A stretch of 64,000 nucleotides of DNA from Zhihengliuella halotolerans (GTDB lineage: Bacteria; Actinomycetota; Actinomycetes; Actinomycetales; Micrococcaceae): NCBI RefSeq assembly GCF_004217565.1, contig NZ_SHLA01000001.1:1984001-2048000 (forward strand), written 5' to 3'. The position numbers and the translations under genes are program-made. This document shows, one piece after another, positions 36,834-45,600 of the stretch. The notes beneath the pieces were generated by a model. It saw nothing but the letters and a program-made list of their open reading frames with translations, was not told the origin of the DNA and made no database searches. The number at the start of each line of letters is the position of its first letter. Position 1 is the first letter of the stretch.

Positions 36834-38306
36834 TTAGAGATCCGCCAGGACTGAGCCCGGGTTCTCGATCGCGTCGGCCACGTAGCGGAGGAAGCCGCCG
36901 GCCACGCCGCCGTCGCACACGCGGTGGTCGAAGGCGAGAGTCAACTCGGTGACGTGGCGGACGGCCAGCTCGCCGCCGACGACCCACGGCTTCTCGATGA
37001 TCCGCCCGACTCCGAGGATCGCGGCTTCCGGGTAGTTGATGATCGCCGCGGATCCGTCCACGCCGAAGACCCCATAGTTGTTGAGCGTGAACGTGCCCCG
37101 CGTGAGCTCGGCCGGCGAGCACTTGCCCTCGCGCGCCTTCGCGGTCAGCTCGCGCACGCGGGTGTCGAGCTCGCGGGCGCTGAGCGCGTCGGCGCGTTCG
37201 ACGCTCGGGACCACGAGCCCGCGGTCGGTCTGCGCGGCGAAGCCGAGATTCACGCCGTCGAACCGGACGAGCTCCTGCCCGCCGTCGACGTCCTCGATCC
37301 GGGCGTTGAGCTCCGGGTACTTGGCCAGGCCGGCGACCACGAAGCGCGCGATGAACGCGAGCAGCCCGGGTGCACCGGCCGGCGTCGACTTGAGCGAGGC
37401 CCGCAGCTCGAGCAGCGCGGTCGCGTCGACGTCGACCCACACTGTCGCTTCGGGGATCTCGGTGCGCGAGCGCGTCATCGCGGCCGCGATCGTCTTGCGC
37501 ACCCCCTTGACCGGGATCCGCTCGGCGATGCCGAGTCCGGTCCGCGCGTCGGTCGCCCCTGCCGCAGCCGGCAGCACTGCGGCTTGTCCGGACACGACGG
37601 CGGGGCGCTCCGTCGTCGTGTCCTCTGCGCTCACGCCGTCAGCACCCGCGATGGCCGCCTCGACGTCGGAACGCAGGATCAGCCCGTCGTCGCCCGAGCC
37701 CCGCAGGGACGCGACGCTGATGCCATGGTGGCGGGCGAGGCGGCGCACGATCGGGTTGATGACCCGCGGGGCGAGACCCGGCTCGGCGGCGGGCGCGGGA
37801 GCGGCCGACGTCTCGCCGGGTGGCAGCGACCGCGGGTCGACCACCTCGCGGTAGACCTTCGGCATGCGGCGGCGGCGCGTAGACCCGGAACCGCCCGGGG
37901 TGCCGTATCCGATCAGGACGTTGCCGGAACCGGAATCCGCCCCGTCTTCCGGATCGCCAGCGCTGCCGGACGCCGCCGGAGACGCGCCGGCGCGCTCCTC
38001 CTCGCGATAGGACTGCGCGGCCCCCGGCGCCTCATCCGGAGCCTCGGGCGCCCGCAAGCTGGCGCCTTCGGGCAGCACGGAAATCAGGGGCTTGCCCACG
38101 TCGAGGGTGTCACCGGGCGCACCGAAGAGCTCCTGGACGACCCCGGCGAACGGGCACGGGACCTCGACGGCGGACTTCGCGGTCTCGACCTCGGCGATCG
38201 GCTGGTCCACGCGCACGGTGTCGCCGACGGCGACGTGCCAGCTCAGCAGCTCGGCCTCGGTCAGGCCTTCGCCCAGATCGGGCAGCAGAAACGTCTTGAC
38301 GGACAT
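36834..38306 (-). CDS. bkdC: 2-oxoacid dehydrogenase E2 (dihydrolipoyl acyltransferase)
   Basis: 490 aa from the ATG at 38306, with GGAGG 7 nt upstream. An in-frame ATG lies six bases earlier. Domains in order: one lipoyl domain with VETAKSAVEVPCP (lipoyl-lysine in TAKS), a flexible acidic and Ala/Pro linker, a peripheral-subunit-binding domain (VRRLARHHGISVASLRGSG, near residue 200), and the acyltransferase domain ending in the LAFDHRVCDGGVAGGFL active-site motif. With the E1 genes upstream it forms a branched-chain 2-oxoacid (or pyruvate-like) dehydrogenase complex. No E3 gene is adjacent. Confidence 0.92.
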   Translation of the reverse strand: MSVKTFLLPDLGEGLTEAELLSWHVAVGDTVRVDQPIAEVETAKSAVEVPCPFAGVVQELFGAPGDTLDVGKPLISVLPEGASLRAPEAPDEAPGAAQSYREEERAGASPAASGSAGDPEDGADSGSGNVLIGYGTPGGSGSTRRRRMPKVYREVVDPRSLPPGETSAAPAPAAEPGLAPRVINPIVRRLARHHGISVASLRGSGDDGLILRSDVEAAIAGADGVSAEDTTTERPAVVSGQAAVLPAAAGATDARTGLGIAERIPVKGVRKTIAAAMTRSRTEIPEATVWVDVDATALLELRASLKSTPAGAPGLLAFIARFVVAGLAKYPELNARIEDVDGGQELVRFDGVNLGFAAQTDRGLVVPSVERADALSARELDTRVRELTAKAREGKCSPAELTRGTFTLNNYGVFGVDGSAAIINYPEAAILGVGRIIEKPWVVGGELAVRHVTELTLAFDHRVCDGGVAGGFLRYVADAIENPGSVLADL

Positions 38307-38308
38307 GC

Positions 38309-39412
38309 TCATCCCTCCCACTGCAGTTCGTCGACGGCGTCCAGGATCCGGTCCACGCTCGGCAGGAAGAACTCCTCAAGCTTCGGTGCCGGGAACGGCA
38401 CGTCGAATCCGGTCACGCGCAGCACCGGGGCCGCCAGCGAGTGGAAGCAGCGCTCCTGGATGCGGGCCACGAGCTCGCTCGCGACCGACGCGAAGCCCGG
38501 AGTCTCCGCCACCACGACGGCGCGGCCGGTCTTGCGCACCGACGCCGTGATCGTCGCGTCGTCGAGCGGGACGATTGTGCGCAGGTCCACGACCTCGATG
38601 CTGCGCCCCTCCTCGGCTGCAGCCGCGGCAGCCGCAAGCGCAGTCGGCACCGACGGCCCGTAGGCCACGAGCGTCGCGTCGCTGCCCTCGCGGGCGATCA
38701 CGGCCTTGCCCTCGGAGCGCGAGGCGGGCGCTCCGTCGTCGTACGAAGCCCGCAGGGCGTCGAGGTCGAGCCGATCCTTGGACCAGTAGAGCTTCTTCGG
38801 CTCGAAGAAGACCACGGGGTCGTCGGAATCGATGGCTTCGCGCAGCATGCGGTAGGCATCCGCGACCGTCGCCGGCGCGTAGACCTTCAGGCCCGGAGTG
38901 TGGGCGTAGTAGGACTCGGACGAATCGCAGTGGTGCTCGACGCCGCCGATGCCACCGGCGTACGGGATGCGGATGACGATCGGCATCTTCAGCCCGCCGC
39001 GCGTGCGGTTGTGCATCTTGGCGATGTGACTGAAGATCTGCTCGAGCGCCGGGTAGGCGAACGCGTCGAACTGCATCTCGATGACCGGGCGCATCCCGTT
39101 CATCGCCATGCCCGCCGCCATGCCGGCGATGCCGGACTCGGCCAGCGGAGTGTCGAAGCAGCGGTGCTCGCCGAAGCGGTCCGTCAGCCCGTCGGTGATG
39201 CGGAAGACGCCGCCGAGGGTGCCGATGTCCTCACCGAAGAGGACGACGTCGTCGCTCGCCTCCAGCGCGTCGGCGAGGGCGGTGTTCAGCGCCTTGGCGA
39301 ACGTCACCGGCTGCAGCTGCGCGGCCTCAGCGTGCTCGGCGGCACGCTCGCTCGCGCGGGCGGTGGCCGCGCTGACGTTGCCGTTGGCATCGGAAGAGGT
39401 GGTGACGGTCAT
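38309..39412 (-). CDS. bkdB: 2-oxoacid dehydrogenase E1 beta subunit
   Basis: 367 aa. ATGA overlap with the E1 alpha stop and GGAGGGAA upstream. Typical text: FGEDIGTLGGVFRITDGLTDRFGEHRCFDTPLAESGIAG and the later EVVDLRTIVPLD block. About 40 Ala/Glu-rich N-terminal residues precede the conserved part. It forms the alpha2beta2 thiamine-diphosphate decarboxylase with the alpha subunit. Confidence 0.93.
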   Translation of the reverse strand: MTVTTSSDANGNVSAATARASERAAEHAEAAQLQPVTFAKALNTALADALEASDDVVLFGEDIGTLGGVFRITDGLTDRFGEHRCFDTPLAESGIAGMAAGMAMNGMRPVIEMQFDAFAYPALEQIFSHIAKMHNRTRGGLKMPIVIRIPYAGGIGGVEHHCDSSESYYAHTPGLKVYAPATVADAYRMLREAIDSDDPVVFFEPKKLYWSKDRLDLDALRASYDDGAPASRSEGKAVIAREGSDATLVAYGPSVPTALAAAAAAAEEGRSIEVVDLRTIVPLDDATITASVRKTGRAVVVAETPGFASVASELVARIQERCFHSLAAPVLRVTGFDVPFPAPKLEEFFLPSVDRILDAVDELQWEG

Positions 39413-40620
39413 CGGGTTCCCTCCGTCTCGGTGGCGGCGTCGCGGGCCAGCTCGTCGACGAGGCGGGCCCGCTGCTCCTGCAGTTGGGTGGTGGGTTCGG
39501 TGAAGACGTAGCGGAAGAGATCCTCCGGGTCCGGGGCGACGTCTTCATTGAGCCCGTCCCGCAGCCGGGTCGCCATCGCTTCGGCTGCCTCGGCGATCCG
39601 GGCCTCGCCGGCGTCGTCGAGCACCGATTCGCTGCGCAGGTAGGCGCGCATCCGGGTGACGGGATCCTTGGCGAGCCACTCCTGGACCTCGGCGTCCTGG
39701 CGGTACCGGGTCGCGTCGTCGGCGTTGGTGTGCGCCTGCATGCGGTACGTGTGCGCCTCGACGAGCAGCGGGCCGTGGCCGTCGCGGGCGAGGCGGACGG
39801 CGCGGCGCAGCACGGCCAGCAGCGCCACGAGGTCGTTTCCGTCGACGCGCTCGCCGGCCATGCCGTAGCCCACCGCTTTGTGGGCCAGCGAGGGTGCGGC
39901 CGTCTGGTGGGCCAGCGGCACCGAGATCGCGTACTGGTTGTTCTGCACAAAGAAGACCACCGGCAGCTTGAAGACGGCGGCGAAGTTCAGGGCCTCGTGG
40001 AAGTCGCCCTCGCTCGTGGCGCCGTCGCCGCACATCGCGAGGACGACCGTGTCCTCGCCGCGCAGCTTGGCGGCGTGGGCGACGCCGACGCCGTGCAGCA
40101 GCTGGGTGGTCAGCGGGGTGGACTGGATGCCGACCTTGTACTTCTTGGGGTCGTACCCGCCGTGCCAGTCACCGCGGAAAAGCGTCATGGTCTCGACGGG
40201 GTCGATGCCCTTGGTCATCACGGCAACGGAGTCGCGGTAGGTCGGGAACATCCAGTCGTCCGCGCCGAGGCAGAGCGCGGCGGCCACCTGGCAGGCCTCC
40301 TGCCCGTGGCTCGACGGGTATACAGCCATCCGGCCCTGGCGCACGAGCGCGGAGTTCTGGTCGTTGACCCGGCGGCCGACGACGAGCGCCTCATACGCTT
40401 CGAGCAGGTCGCCGGCCTCCGGCAGCGGGTACTCGTGCCCGGGTGCGGTGCCCTGCTCGCCGACCGGGCGAAGGGCCCCGGTCTCGTCGAGGATCCGGAT
40501 GGAGCCGTCCGTCGGAAGCAAATAGTCCTCGACCGAGATGCCGAACTTGCGGGCGGTCTCGTCCAGGTAGGCGGCGCGGTCCTCCTCGCGGGCGTCGGCG
40601 CCGATCGGTGGCGTTCCCAT
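39409..40620 (-). CDS. bkdA: 2-oxoacid dehydrogenase E1 alpha subunit
   Basis: 403 aa from the ATG at 40620, with AAGGAG upstream. The thiamine-diphosphate motif GDGATSEGDFHEALNFAAVFKLPVVFFVQNNQYAIS is present (GDG ... NN). The SHGQEACQ and GDWHGG blocks fit branched-chain 2-oxoacid E1 rather than classical pyruvate E1. It is the first gene of the operon. Adjacent divergent Lrp/AsnC supports branched-chain amino acid catabolism. Confidence 0.92.
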   Translation of the reverse strand: MGTPPIGADAREEDRAAYLDETARKFGISVEDYLLPTDGSIRILDETGALRPVGEQGTAPGHEYPLPEAGDLLEAYEALVVGRRVNDQNSALVRQGRMAVYPSSHGQEACQVAAALCLGADDWMFPTYRDSVAVMTKGIDPVETMTLFRGDWHGGYDPKKYKVGIQSTPLTTQLLHGVGVAHAAKLRGEDTVVLAMCGDGATSEGDFHEALNFAAVFKLPVVFFVQNNQYAISVPLAHQTAAPSLAHKAVGYGMAGERVDGNDLVALLAVLRRAVRLARDGHGPLLVEAHTYRMQAHTNADDATRYRQDAEVQEWLAKDPVTRMRAYLRSESVLDDAGEARIAEAAEAMATRLRDGLNEDVAPDPEDLFRYVFTEPTTQLQEQRARLVDELARDAATETEGTR

Positions 40621-40877
40621 GTGATCTCCTTCGCTGGCCTGAGTGCAGTGCGGCCGGCGGACATGACGCAGGCCACACCGCACGGCGTTCTTGCGATCAA
40701 GTATGCGCCCTGACGATCACTTCGTATCCGGTTTCCGGTCCAAGAACAGAGGATTGGATTCGAACGGAGTATTCTTGTGGACGGATCGTCACCGTGATTG
40801 GCGTTACACCCTGCGCCGTAGACGACTTGCACCAGCCGCCGAACGCCGCCGGCGGCGAGAAACTCTGGAGGACACCC
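40621..40877. promoter_or_regulatory. Divergent bkd / lrp promoter region
   Basis: 257 nt between two divergent genes, noticeably more AT-rich around 40690-40800 than the genes. AAGAA and TTCTT arms (about 40741 and 40771) flank it loosely. It should hold the promoters of both units and binding sites for the Lrp-type regulator. No exact operator can be defined by eye. Confidence 0.45.
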
Positions 40878-41330
40878 ATGCAGCCGCACCCCGTAGCACT
40901 CGACGCAACCGACGAGCGCATCCTGGCCGAGCTGGCGCGCGACGGCCGGCAATCGGTCACCGCCATCGCGCAGAAGGCGCACGTTTCGCGGGCGCACGCA
41001 TACTCACGGATCAACAGGCTGCAGGACGAGGGGGTCATCACCCGCTACACGGCGGTGATCGATCCGGTAAAGGCTGGCCTGACGGCGTCGGCCTACGTGA
41101 CGTTGAAGCTTCGCCAGCATTCGTGGCGGGAGATGCGCGAGCGGCTCGCGGCGATCAAGCAGGTTCATCACATCGGCCTCGTCGGAGGGAACTTCGATGT
41201 GATCTTGCTGGTGCGCGGACGCGACAACGCGGAGCTCCGCCAGGTGATCTTTGATCAGCTGCAGAGCATGCCCGGGGTGCTCGACACCCAGACCTTCCTG
41301 GTCTTCGAGGACGTCGACACCCGCTACTAG
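40878..41330 (+). CDS. Lrp/AsnC-family regulator
   Basis: 150 aa from the ATG at 40878, with CTGGAG 7-8 nt upstream. The frame is open upstream but not coding. The HTH reads LDATDERILAELARDGRQSVTAIAQKAHVSRAHAYSRINRLQDEGVI. The RAM effector domain follows (GLVGGNFDVILLVRGRDNAELRQVI). Divergent location next to the bkd genes suggests it is a BkdR-like activator responding to branched-chain amino or oxo acids. Confidence 0.9.
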   Translation: MQPHPVALDATDERILAELARDGRQSVTAIAQKAHVSRAHAYSRINRLQDEGVITRYTAVIDPVKAGLTASAYVTLKLRQHSWREMRERLAAIKQVHHIGLVGGNFDVILLVRGRDNAELRQVIFDQLQSMPGVLDTQTFLVFEDVDTRY

Positions 41331-41356
41331 CGGCGGGGCGGAAGAAGACCGGGGGA

Positions 41357-41421
41357 GCACGGCGGAGTGGGACAAACCGACTCAGAGGGGGGTATGGCCT
41401 GCTTGAGCCACTCCGCCGTGC
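41357..41421. repeat. Perfect 14-bp inverted repeat with 37-nt loop
   Basis: GCACGGCGGAGTGG (41357-41370) is repeated in reverse complement at 41408-41421. It lies 27 nt after the lrp stop in a convergent gap of 337 nt that otherwise holds only the sod terminator. No T-run follows. It may be a transcript-end structure or the trace of a small element. Confidence 0.6.
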
Positions 41422-41569
41422 GGATCCCCGAACCCGTGAACGGGCGGGGGCACGATTGAACGCGCTCCAATGATGTTGGCAAATGGTTGAAGGCTCACGA
41501 TTCCATTCGGCCCCTGTGGCGCCCGATTTCACCCACCATTTCACCCTTCGGCCATGTTGAAACGAGAAA

Positions 41570-41611
41570 GGCGGTCGCGGTCCGGGGCATCACCCCCGGT
41601 CCACGACCGCC
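41570..41611 (-). terminator. Rho-independent terminator of the superoxide dismutase gene
   Basis: An 18-bp stem with two mismatches (left arm beginning GGCGGTCG, right arm ending CGACCGCC), 6-nt loop, followed on the minus strand by TTTCTCGTTTC. Confidence 0.8.
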
Positions 41612-41667
41612 TCCCCACTCCCCCACAGCACCCCGGAAACCACCGGAACACCCAGGAGAGAAGACGC

Positions 41668-42300
41668 CTAAGCGCCCGGAGTGATCAGCGTCTTGGCACC
41701 AGCACGAGCCGCCTCGAACCGCGCCGACACATCCGCCCAGTTCACGATGTTCCAGAACGCCTTGACGTAGTCCGCCTTCACGTTCACGTAGTCCAGGTAG
41801 AACGCGTGCTCCCACATATCCAGCATCAACAACGGCGTCGACGCCACCGGCACATTGCCCTGCTGATCGTAGAGCTGCTCGATGACCAGGTTCCCACCCA
41901 GCCCCTCGAAGGACAGCAACGCCCAACCCGAACCCTGCAAGCTCATCGCCGCCGCCGTGAAGTGGCCACGGAACGCGTCGAACGAACCGAACGCGTCATC
42001 GATCGCCGCCGCCAGCTCACCCACCGGCTTGTCCCCACCCTCGGGCGAGAGGTTCTGCCAGAAGATCGAGTGGTTCGTGTGCCCACCCAGGTGGAACGCG
42101 AGGTCCTTGGACAGCTTCGGAATCGCACCGAACTCGCCCTTCTCACGCGCCTCGGCCATCTGCTCCAAAGCCGTGTTCGCACCCGCGACATACGCGGCGT
42201 GGTGCTTCGAGCGGTGCAGCTCCATGATCCGAGCGGAGATGCTCGGCTCCAGCGCCGCGTAATCGTAGTTCAACTCGGGGAGAGTGTACTTCTCGGTCAT
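41668..42300 (-). CDS. sodA: Superoxide dismutase (Mn/Fe)
   Basis: 210 aa. The four metal ligands are in conserved contexts: [10 protein letters not shown] (first His), [12 protein letters not shown] (second), and [11 protein letters not shown] (Asp and third His). QGSGWALL is the usual active-site glutamine region. Metal preference (Mn or Fe) cannot be settled by eye. Cytoplasmic, it removes superoxide. Adjacent flavin reductase and SoxR make this an oxidative-stress neighbourhood. The gene is followed by its own terminator. Confidence 0.97.
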   Translation of the reverse strand: MTEKYTLPELNYDYAALEPSISARIMELHRSKHHAAYVAGANTALEQMAEAREKGEFGAIPKLSKDLAFHLGGHTNHSIFWQNLSPEGGDKPVGELAAAIDDAFGSFDAFRGHFTAAAMSLQGSGWALLSFEGLGGNLVIEQLYDQQGNVPVASTPLLMLDMWEHAFYLDYVNVKADYVKAFWNIVNWADVSARFEAARAGAKTLITPGA

Positions 42301-42454
42301 GCCCGTTCCTTTCGTTGATCCGCGTCCGCTTCTGCGCCCGCGGCGTGGCGACCCCCGGTGTGCCCGGGTGGGCCGCCCACAACTTGAGTGACAGCGCCGG
42401 GGGCGCCGGCGCCGTCGTTCTGAATCAACATTCAGACCTTCGATATCAGCCTAG

Positions 42455-43018
42455 TCAGCCCGCGTCACGAGATTGAATCAATGACGTCTCTGTCAGCCGG
42501 TGGAAGGCCCGGTTGTGATAGACCAGCGGCTCGCTGTGCTCCCCGCGGAGGATCTCGAGGACCTCCGCGGCCACGAGGATGGAGCTGCCGACCGGCACCC
42601 GCTCGATCACCTTGCAACGCAGCGCCCAGGGGGCGTCCTTGAGTACGGGCTCCCCCGTCACGGCCGGCTCCCAGGTCCCCTCGGCGAAGCGCTCGGTGCC
42701 GGTGGTGGCGTAGGCGGTGACCGTGTCGACGTGCGCCGCGTCCATCAGGTGCACGACGACGGTGTCCGCCTCCGCCACCCGCCCGGCCGACCGGCCGCCA
42801 GAGACGGAGAAGGAGAGCGCAGGCGGGTCCGCGGAAACCGAGGCGACCGACGAGGCCGTGATGCCGACCGGATCCGGGTTCGCGGCCGTCACAATGGCCA
42901 CGCCGGCGGGATGATGGCGGAAGGCGATCCGGAAGAGCTCGTTGGTCACGTGCAGCGGATGCTGCGGCTCGGCGCCCGGGAGCGTCGAGTCGGCTGCGGA
43001 TGCGGTGGGTGCGGTCAT
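42455..43018 (-). CDS. Flavin reductase-like domain protein
   Basis: 187 aa. The FMN-binding split-barrel pattern is visible: LFRIAFRHHPAGVAIVTA, GITASSVASVSADPPALSFSV, RCKVIERVPVGSSILVAAEVLEI and a final PLVYHNRAFHRL. Such proteins reduce flavin for two-component monooxygenases. Its promoter carries a SoxR-type inverted repeat, so it is probably induced by redox-cycling compounds. No partner monooxygenase is nearby. Confidence 0.9.
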   Translation of the reverse strand: MTAPTASAADSTLPGAEPQHPLHVTNELFRIAFRHHPAGVAIVTAANPDPVGITASSVASVSADPPALSFSVSGGRSAGRVAEADTVVVHLMDAAHVDTVTAYATTGTERFAEGTWEPAVTGEPVLKDAPWALRCKVIERVPVGSSILVAAEVLEILRGEHSEPLVYHNRAFHRLTETSLIQSRDAG

Positions 43019-43067
43019 GCGGATTCTTTCGTTGGTCGGCGTCCGGAGTGTTACCCGGACACCATCG

Positions 43068-43100
43068 ACGCTAAAACCTTAACCTCGGTTGAGGTCAAGG
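43068..43100 (-). promoter_or_regulatory. SoxR-dependent-type promoter of the flavin reductase gene
   Basis: On the minus strand TTGACC (43098-43093) is a -35 box and TAGCGT (43073-43068) a -10 box, separated by 19 bp, the long spacing used by MerR-family activators. A near-perfect inverted repeat overlaps the -35 box and the spacer: arms CCTTAACCTC (43077-43086) and GAGGTCAAGG (43091-43100) with one mismatch and GGTT between them. The CCTC..GAGG core matches the known SoxR box. Confidence 0.7.
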
Positions 43101-43143
43101 CGCATTCGGCGAATGTGATGCGTCACACAGTCGCGAGTGGTGG

Positions 43144-43590
43144 TCAGACGTCAAGAGCCGGGGCTCCGGGACCCTGTTCCCCGAGCCGGTCGTGCGGGTT
43201 GACCATGGCGCAGCTCGTCATCGAGAGGCAACCGCAGCCGATGCAGCCATCGAGCCGGTCGCGCAGGTGCTCGAGGCGGATGATCCGGTCCTCAATCTCG
43301 TCGCGCCAGGCCTGCGACATGCGCTGCCAGTCCGTCCTGCTGGGTACTCCGTTGCGGGGCAGGTGGGCGAGCGCCGCGGCGACGGTGCTCAACGGGATGC
43401 CGGCACGCTGTGCGGCACGGACGACGGCGACCCGGCGGAGGACCGAGCGCGGGTATCGGCGCTGGTTTCCCGAGGTCCGACGGCTGTGGATCAGGCCTTT
43501 GCGCTCGTAGAAGTGCAGCGCGGAGATGGCTAGCCCGCTGCGTTCGGCCAGCTGGCCCACGGTCAGTTCCTCTGCGGTGGACTCGTCCAC
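43144..43590 (-). CDS. soxR: Redox-sensitive MerR-family activator SoxR
   Basis: 148 aa. The MerR HTH begins LTVGQLAERSGLAISALHFYERKGLI. A dimerisation helix follows, then the [2Fe-2S] cluster motif C-x2-C-x-C-x5-C in CIGCGCLSMTSC near residue 118. Oxidation of the cluster by redox-active compounds switches on target promoters. The likely target is the flavin reductase gene just downstream, whose promoter has a SoxR-like box. Confidence 0.95.
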   Translation of the reverse strand: MDESTAEELTVGQLAERSGLAISALHFYERKGLIHSRRTSGNQRRYPRSVLRRVAVVRAAQRAGIPLSTVAAALAHLPRNGVPSRTDWQRMSQAWRDEIEDRIIRLEHLRDRLDGCIGCGCLSMTSCAMVNPHDRLGEQGPGAPALDV

Positions 43591-43689
43591 ATTCCACTCC
43601 CTCTTCCGCCCACCGGGAGCGGAATTCTCGGCTCCCTGCGCATTGCACCCTACTCTCCCAGCCGCAGGGACACGACGCTGCCAGGACGG

Positions 43690-45396
43690 CTAGAACGGGC
43701 ACGGCTCCATGAACGACACGAGACTTCGCTCGAGCCGAGCGACGATCTCCGCGAACTCCTCGTCGTCCTTACTGCTCCGGTGACTGGCGGGCGCAGGCTT
43801 GCCGAGGTCGATGGGTGATTCGAGTATGAAGAGTTGCGCCGTCGGCGTCCCGGTGTCTGCTTCCCGGCTTCGGGGCGGCGGCGAGTCCATGGGCCATGCC
43901 GCCCAGGGCGCATCGGGCAGAGTCTTCCGCCGCGTCCCCCACCAGGTCTCGGCGATGAGAGTCCCGTCGGGGTGGAGGTCGAAAGTCAGGAGCCCCCACG
44001 ACTTGAGTCGGTGGCAGCGTTTGCAGACCGAGACAAGATTCGACAGCTCCGTCCTCCCGCCATCCTGGCGCTCGATCACGTGATCGGGTTCGCAGGCGGT
44101 GGCCCGGCGTCCGCACCCGGGGACCCGGCACGTGCGGTCGCGCAGTGCGAGCGCGCGGCGCAGCGCCCGGGGTGGGCGGTAGGCCTCGGCGTCGAAGGCG
44201 GTGATCGCCCCGGTCCAGGGATCCGTGACGACCCGCGTCCACGTGCTGGCCTGCGGCAGGATCGCCGCCAGTTCATCGAGGCCGAAGGATCCGAAGCGCT
44301 CGGCCTCAGGCAGGTCGGCCCCGGGGGCGAGCGACTCGCCGTCCAAGAGGCCCGGAGCCGAGCCGCCCTGGTCGGCCAGAACCGCCAATCCCGGGAAGAC
44401 GGTCGACGGAACGGTGACTGTCACTTCGGGCTTGACGTTCTGCAGGCCGACAGCCTCGGGGCCGGAGAGGAGGATGTCGATGAAGGCGTCGGCGCGGACC
44501 TGGGCGAGAGTGCGCTCGTCTTCATCCCCGGCAACGGCGTCGCGGTGCTTCTGCGCCGCCGCGAACTCCGCCAGCCGCCGGTCGATGGCCTCGGCCGCTA
44601 CGGTCGGGATGTAGGCGCTGAGGAAGCACATGCCGTCCTCGTCGGCGTCGACGGCGACGAACCGGCGATCGGCCGCGCGGCGATGACGCTGGGCGAAGGG
44701 CTCGTCGAGCTCCTTCTCGAGCCGTCGCTTGCCGTATCGCTCGAGCTGACCGGGAGTCTTCCCGCTGGAACGCTCGAGCAGGTCGGCACCGAACGCCTGC
44801 CGGCGCCGGCGGCATTCGCGCCGACTGGCCTCCACCCGGCGCTCGTGCTGTTCGCATGCCGCCGGGTCGTCCGTGTCCTGCTCCGCGATGCGTTCCGGCT
44901 CGATCTTGTCGGCGAGGTCCACCACGGACCGCGCATGGGCGGGGCCCAGACCGCCGGCGGCCATCCTGCTCAGCACGTCGGGCAGGTCGTCCACGAGCGT
45001 CCGAGCGCGCCCGACCTCGCGGGCGGCCGTCATCCGGGCGATGCCGCGCACGGCCGCGATCTCCAGGGCCACAACCTCTTCCGGAGCATCGTGGACGAGA
45101 CGGCCGGTCCCCACAGAGGTCCGCATCCCCGGGGAGGACTGCCCGAGTTCCTCGAGGTCGGCAGAGATGCGGCTCCGCGTCACGTCTTCCAGTGCCGCTG
45201 CCGCCCGGAAACCAGCCGCCTCGGCGAATCGACGCAACTGCTCGGCGAACTGCAGCAGATCCTTCGGGCCCAGTGCCTCGAGGGCCGCTTCGAGCGCCGG
45301 GGCGCCGACGAGAGCGCCTGCCTCACTGGACGCAGCCGGCTTCACCGCGAGGACCGTGTCCCCGAGATGAACCCTGAACTCCTGCGGCTGAGTCAT
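43690..45396 (-). CDS. DUF222-HNH endonuclease family protein
   Basis: 568 aa. The long N-terminal helical DUF222 region (for example MRTSVGTGRLVHDAPEEV and GLGPAHARSVVDLADKI) is followed by the C-terminal HNH nuclease: CRVPGCGRRATACEPDHVIERQDGG, then TELSNLVSVCKRCHRLKSWG. The Cys pairs hold a structural zinc. This family occurs in many copies in Micrococcales and other actinobacteria and its role is unknown; some copies are linked to mobile DNA. It appears monocistronic. Confidence 0.92.
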   Translation of the reverse strand: MTQPQEFRVHLGDTVLAVKPAASSEAGALVGAPALEAALEALGPKDLLQFAEQLRRFAEAAGFRAAAALEDVTRSRISADLEELGQSSPGMRTSVGTGRLVHDAPEEVVALEIAAVRGIARMTAAREVGRARTLVDDLPDVLSRMAAGGLGPAHARSVVDLADKIEPERIAEQDTDDPAACEQHERRVEASRRECRRRRQAFGADLLERSSGKTPGQLERYGKRRLEKELDEPFAQRHRRAADRRFVAVDADEDGMCFLSAYIPTVAAEAIDRRLAEFAAAQKHRDAVAGDEDERTLAQVRADAFIDILLSGPEAVGLQNVKPEVTVTVPSTVFPGLAVLADQGGSAPGLLDGESLAPGADLPEAERFGSFGLDELAAILPQASTWTRVVTDPWTGAITAFDAEAYRPPRALRRALALRDRTCRVPGCGRRATACEPDHVIERQDGGRTELSNLVSVCKRCHRLKSWGLLTFDLHPDGTLIAETWWGTRRKTLPDAPWAAWPMDSPPPRSREADTGTPTAQLFILESPIDLGKPAPASHRSSKDDEEFAEIVARLERSLVSFMEPCPF

Positions 45397-45600
45397 ACCT
45401 CCATTTTAGAAGATCTGCTCGACTGTGTGAATAGTTGATGGAAGATTTCTACGTACTTCTACTCGCCATCGAAGACCGGACTGCGTCCAACCTGTCAGAG
45501 AATCGACGAACGGCCCCGATACGGTGCGGTATCCTCCGTTCTACAGCGCAGGACTCTCTTTTTGCCACGACAGTCCCGGCATCGACGAGGAGACCCCCAC

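Noticed and set aside
40741-40775. AAGAA...TTCTT as an Lrp operator
   Set aside because: The inner bases do not form a palindrome and Lrp sites are too degenerate to call by eye.
43114-43127. TGTGA-TGCG-TCACA as a CRP site
   Set aside because: Spacer of four bases instead of six, and it lies upstream of the better supported SoxR promoter.
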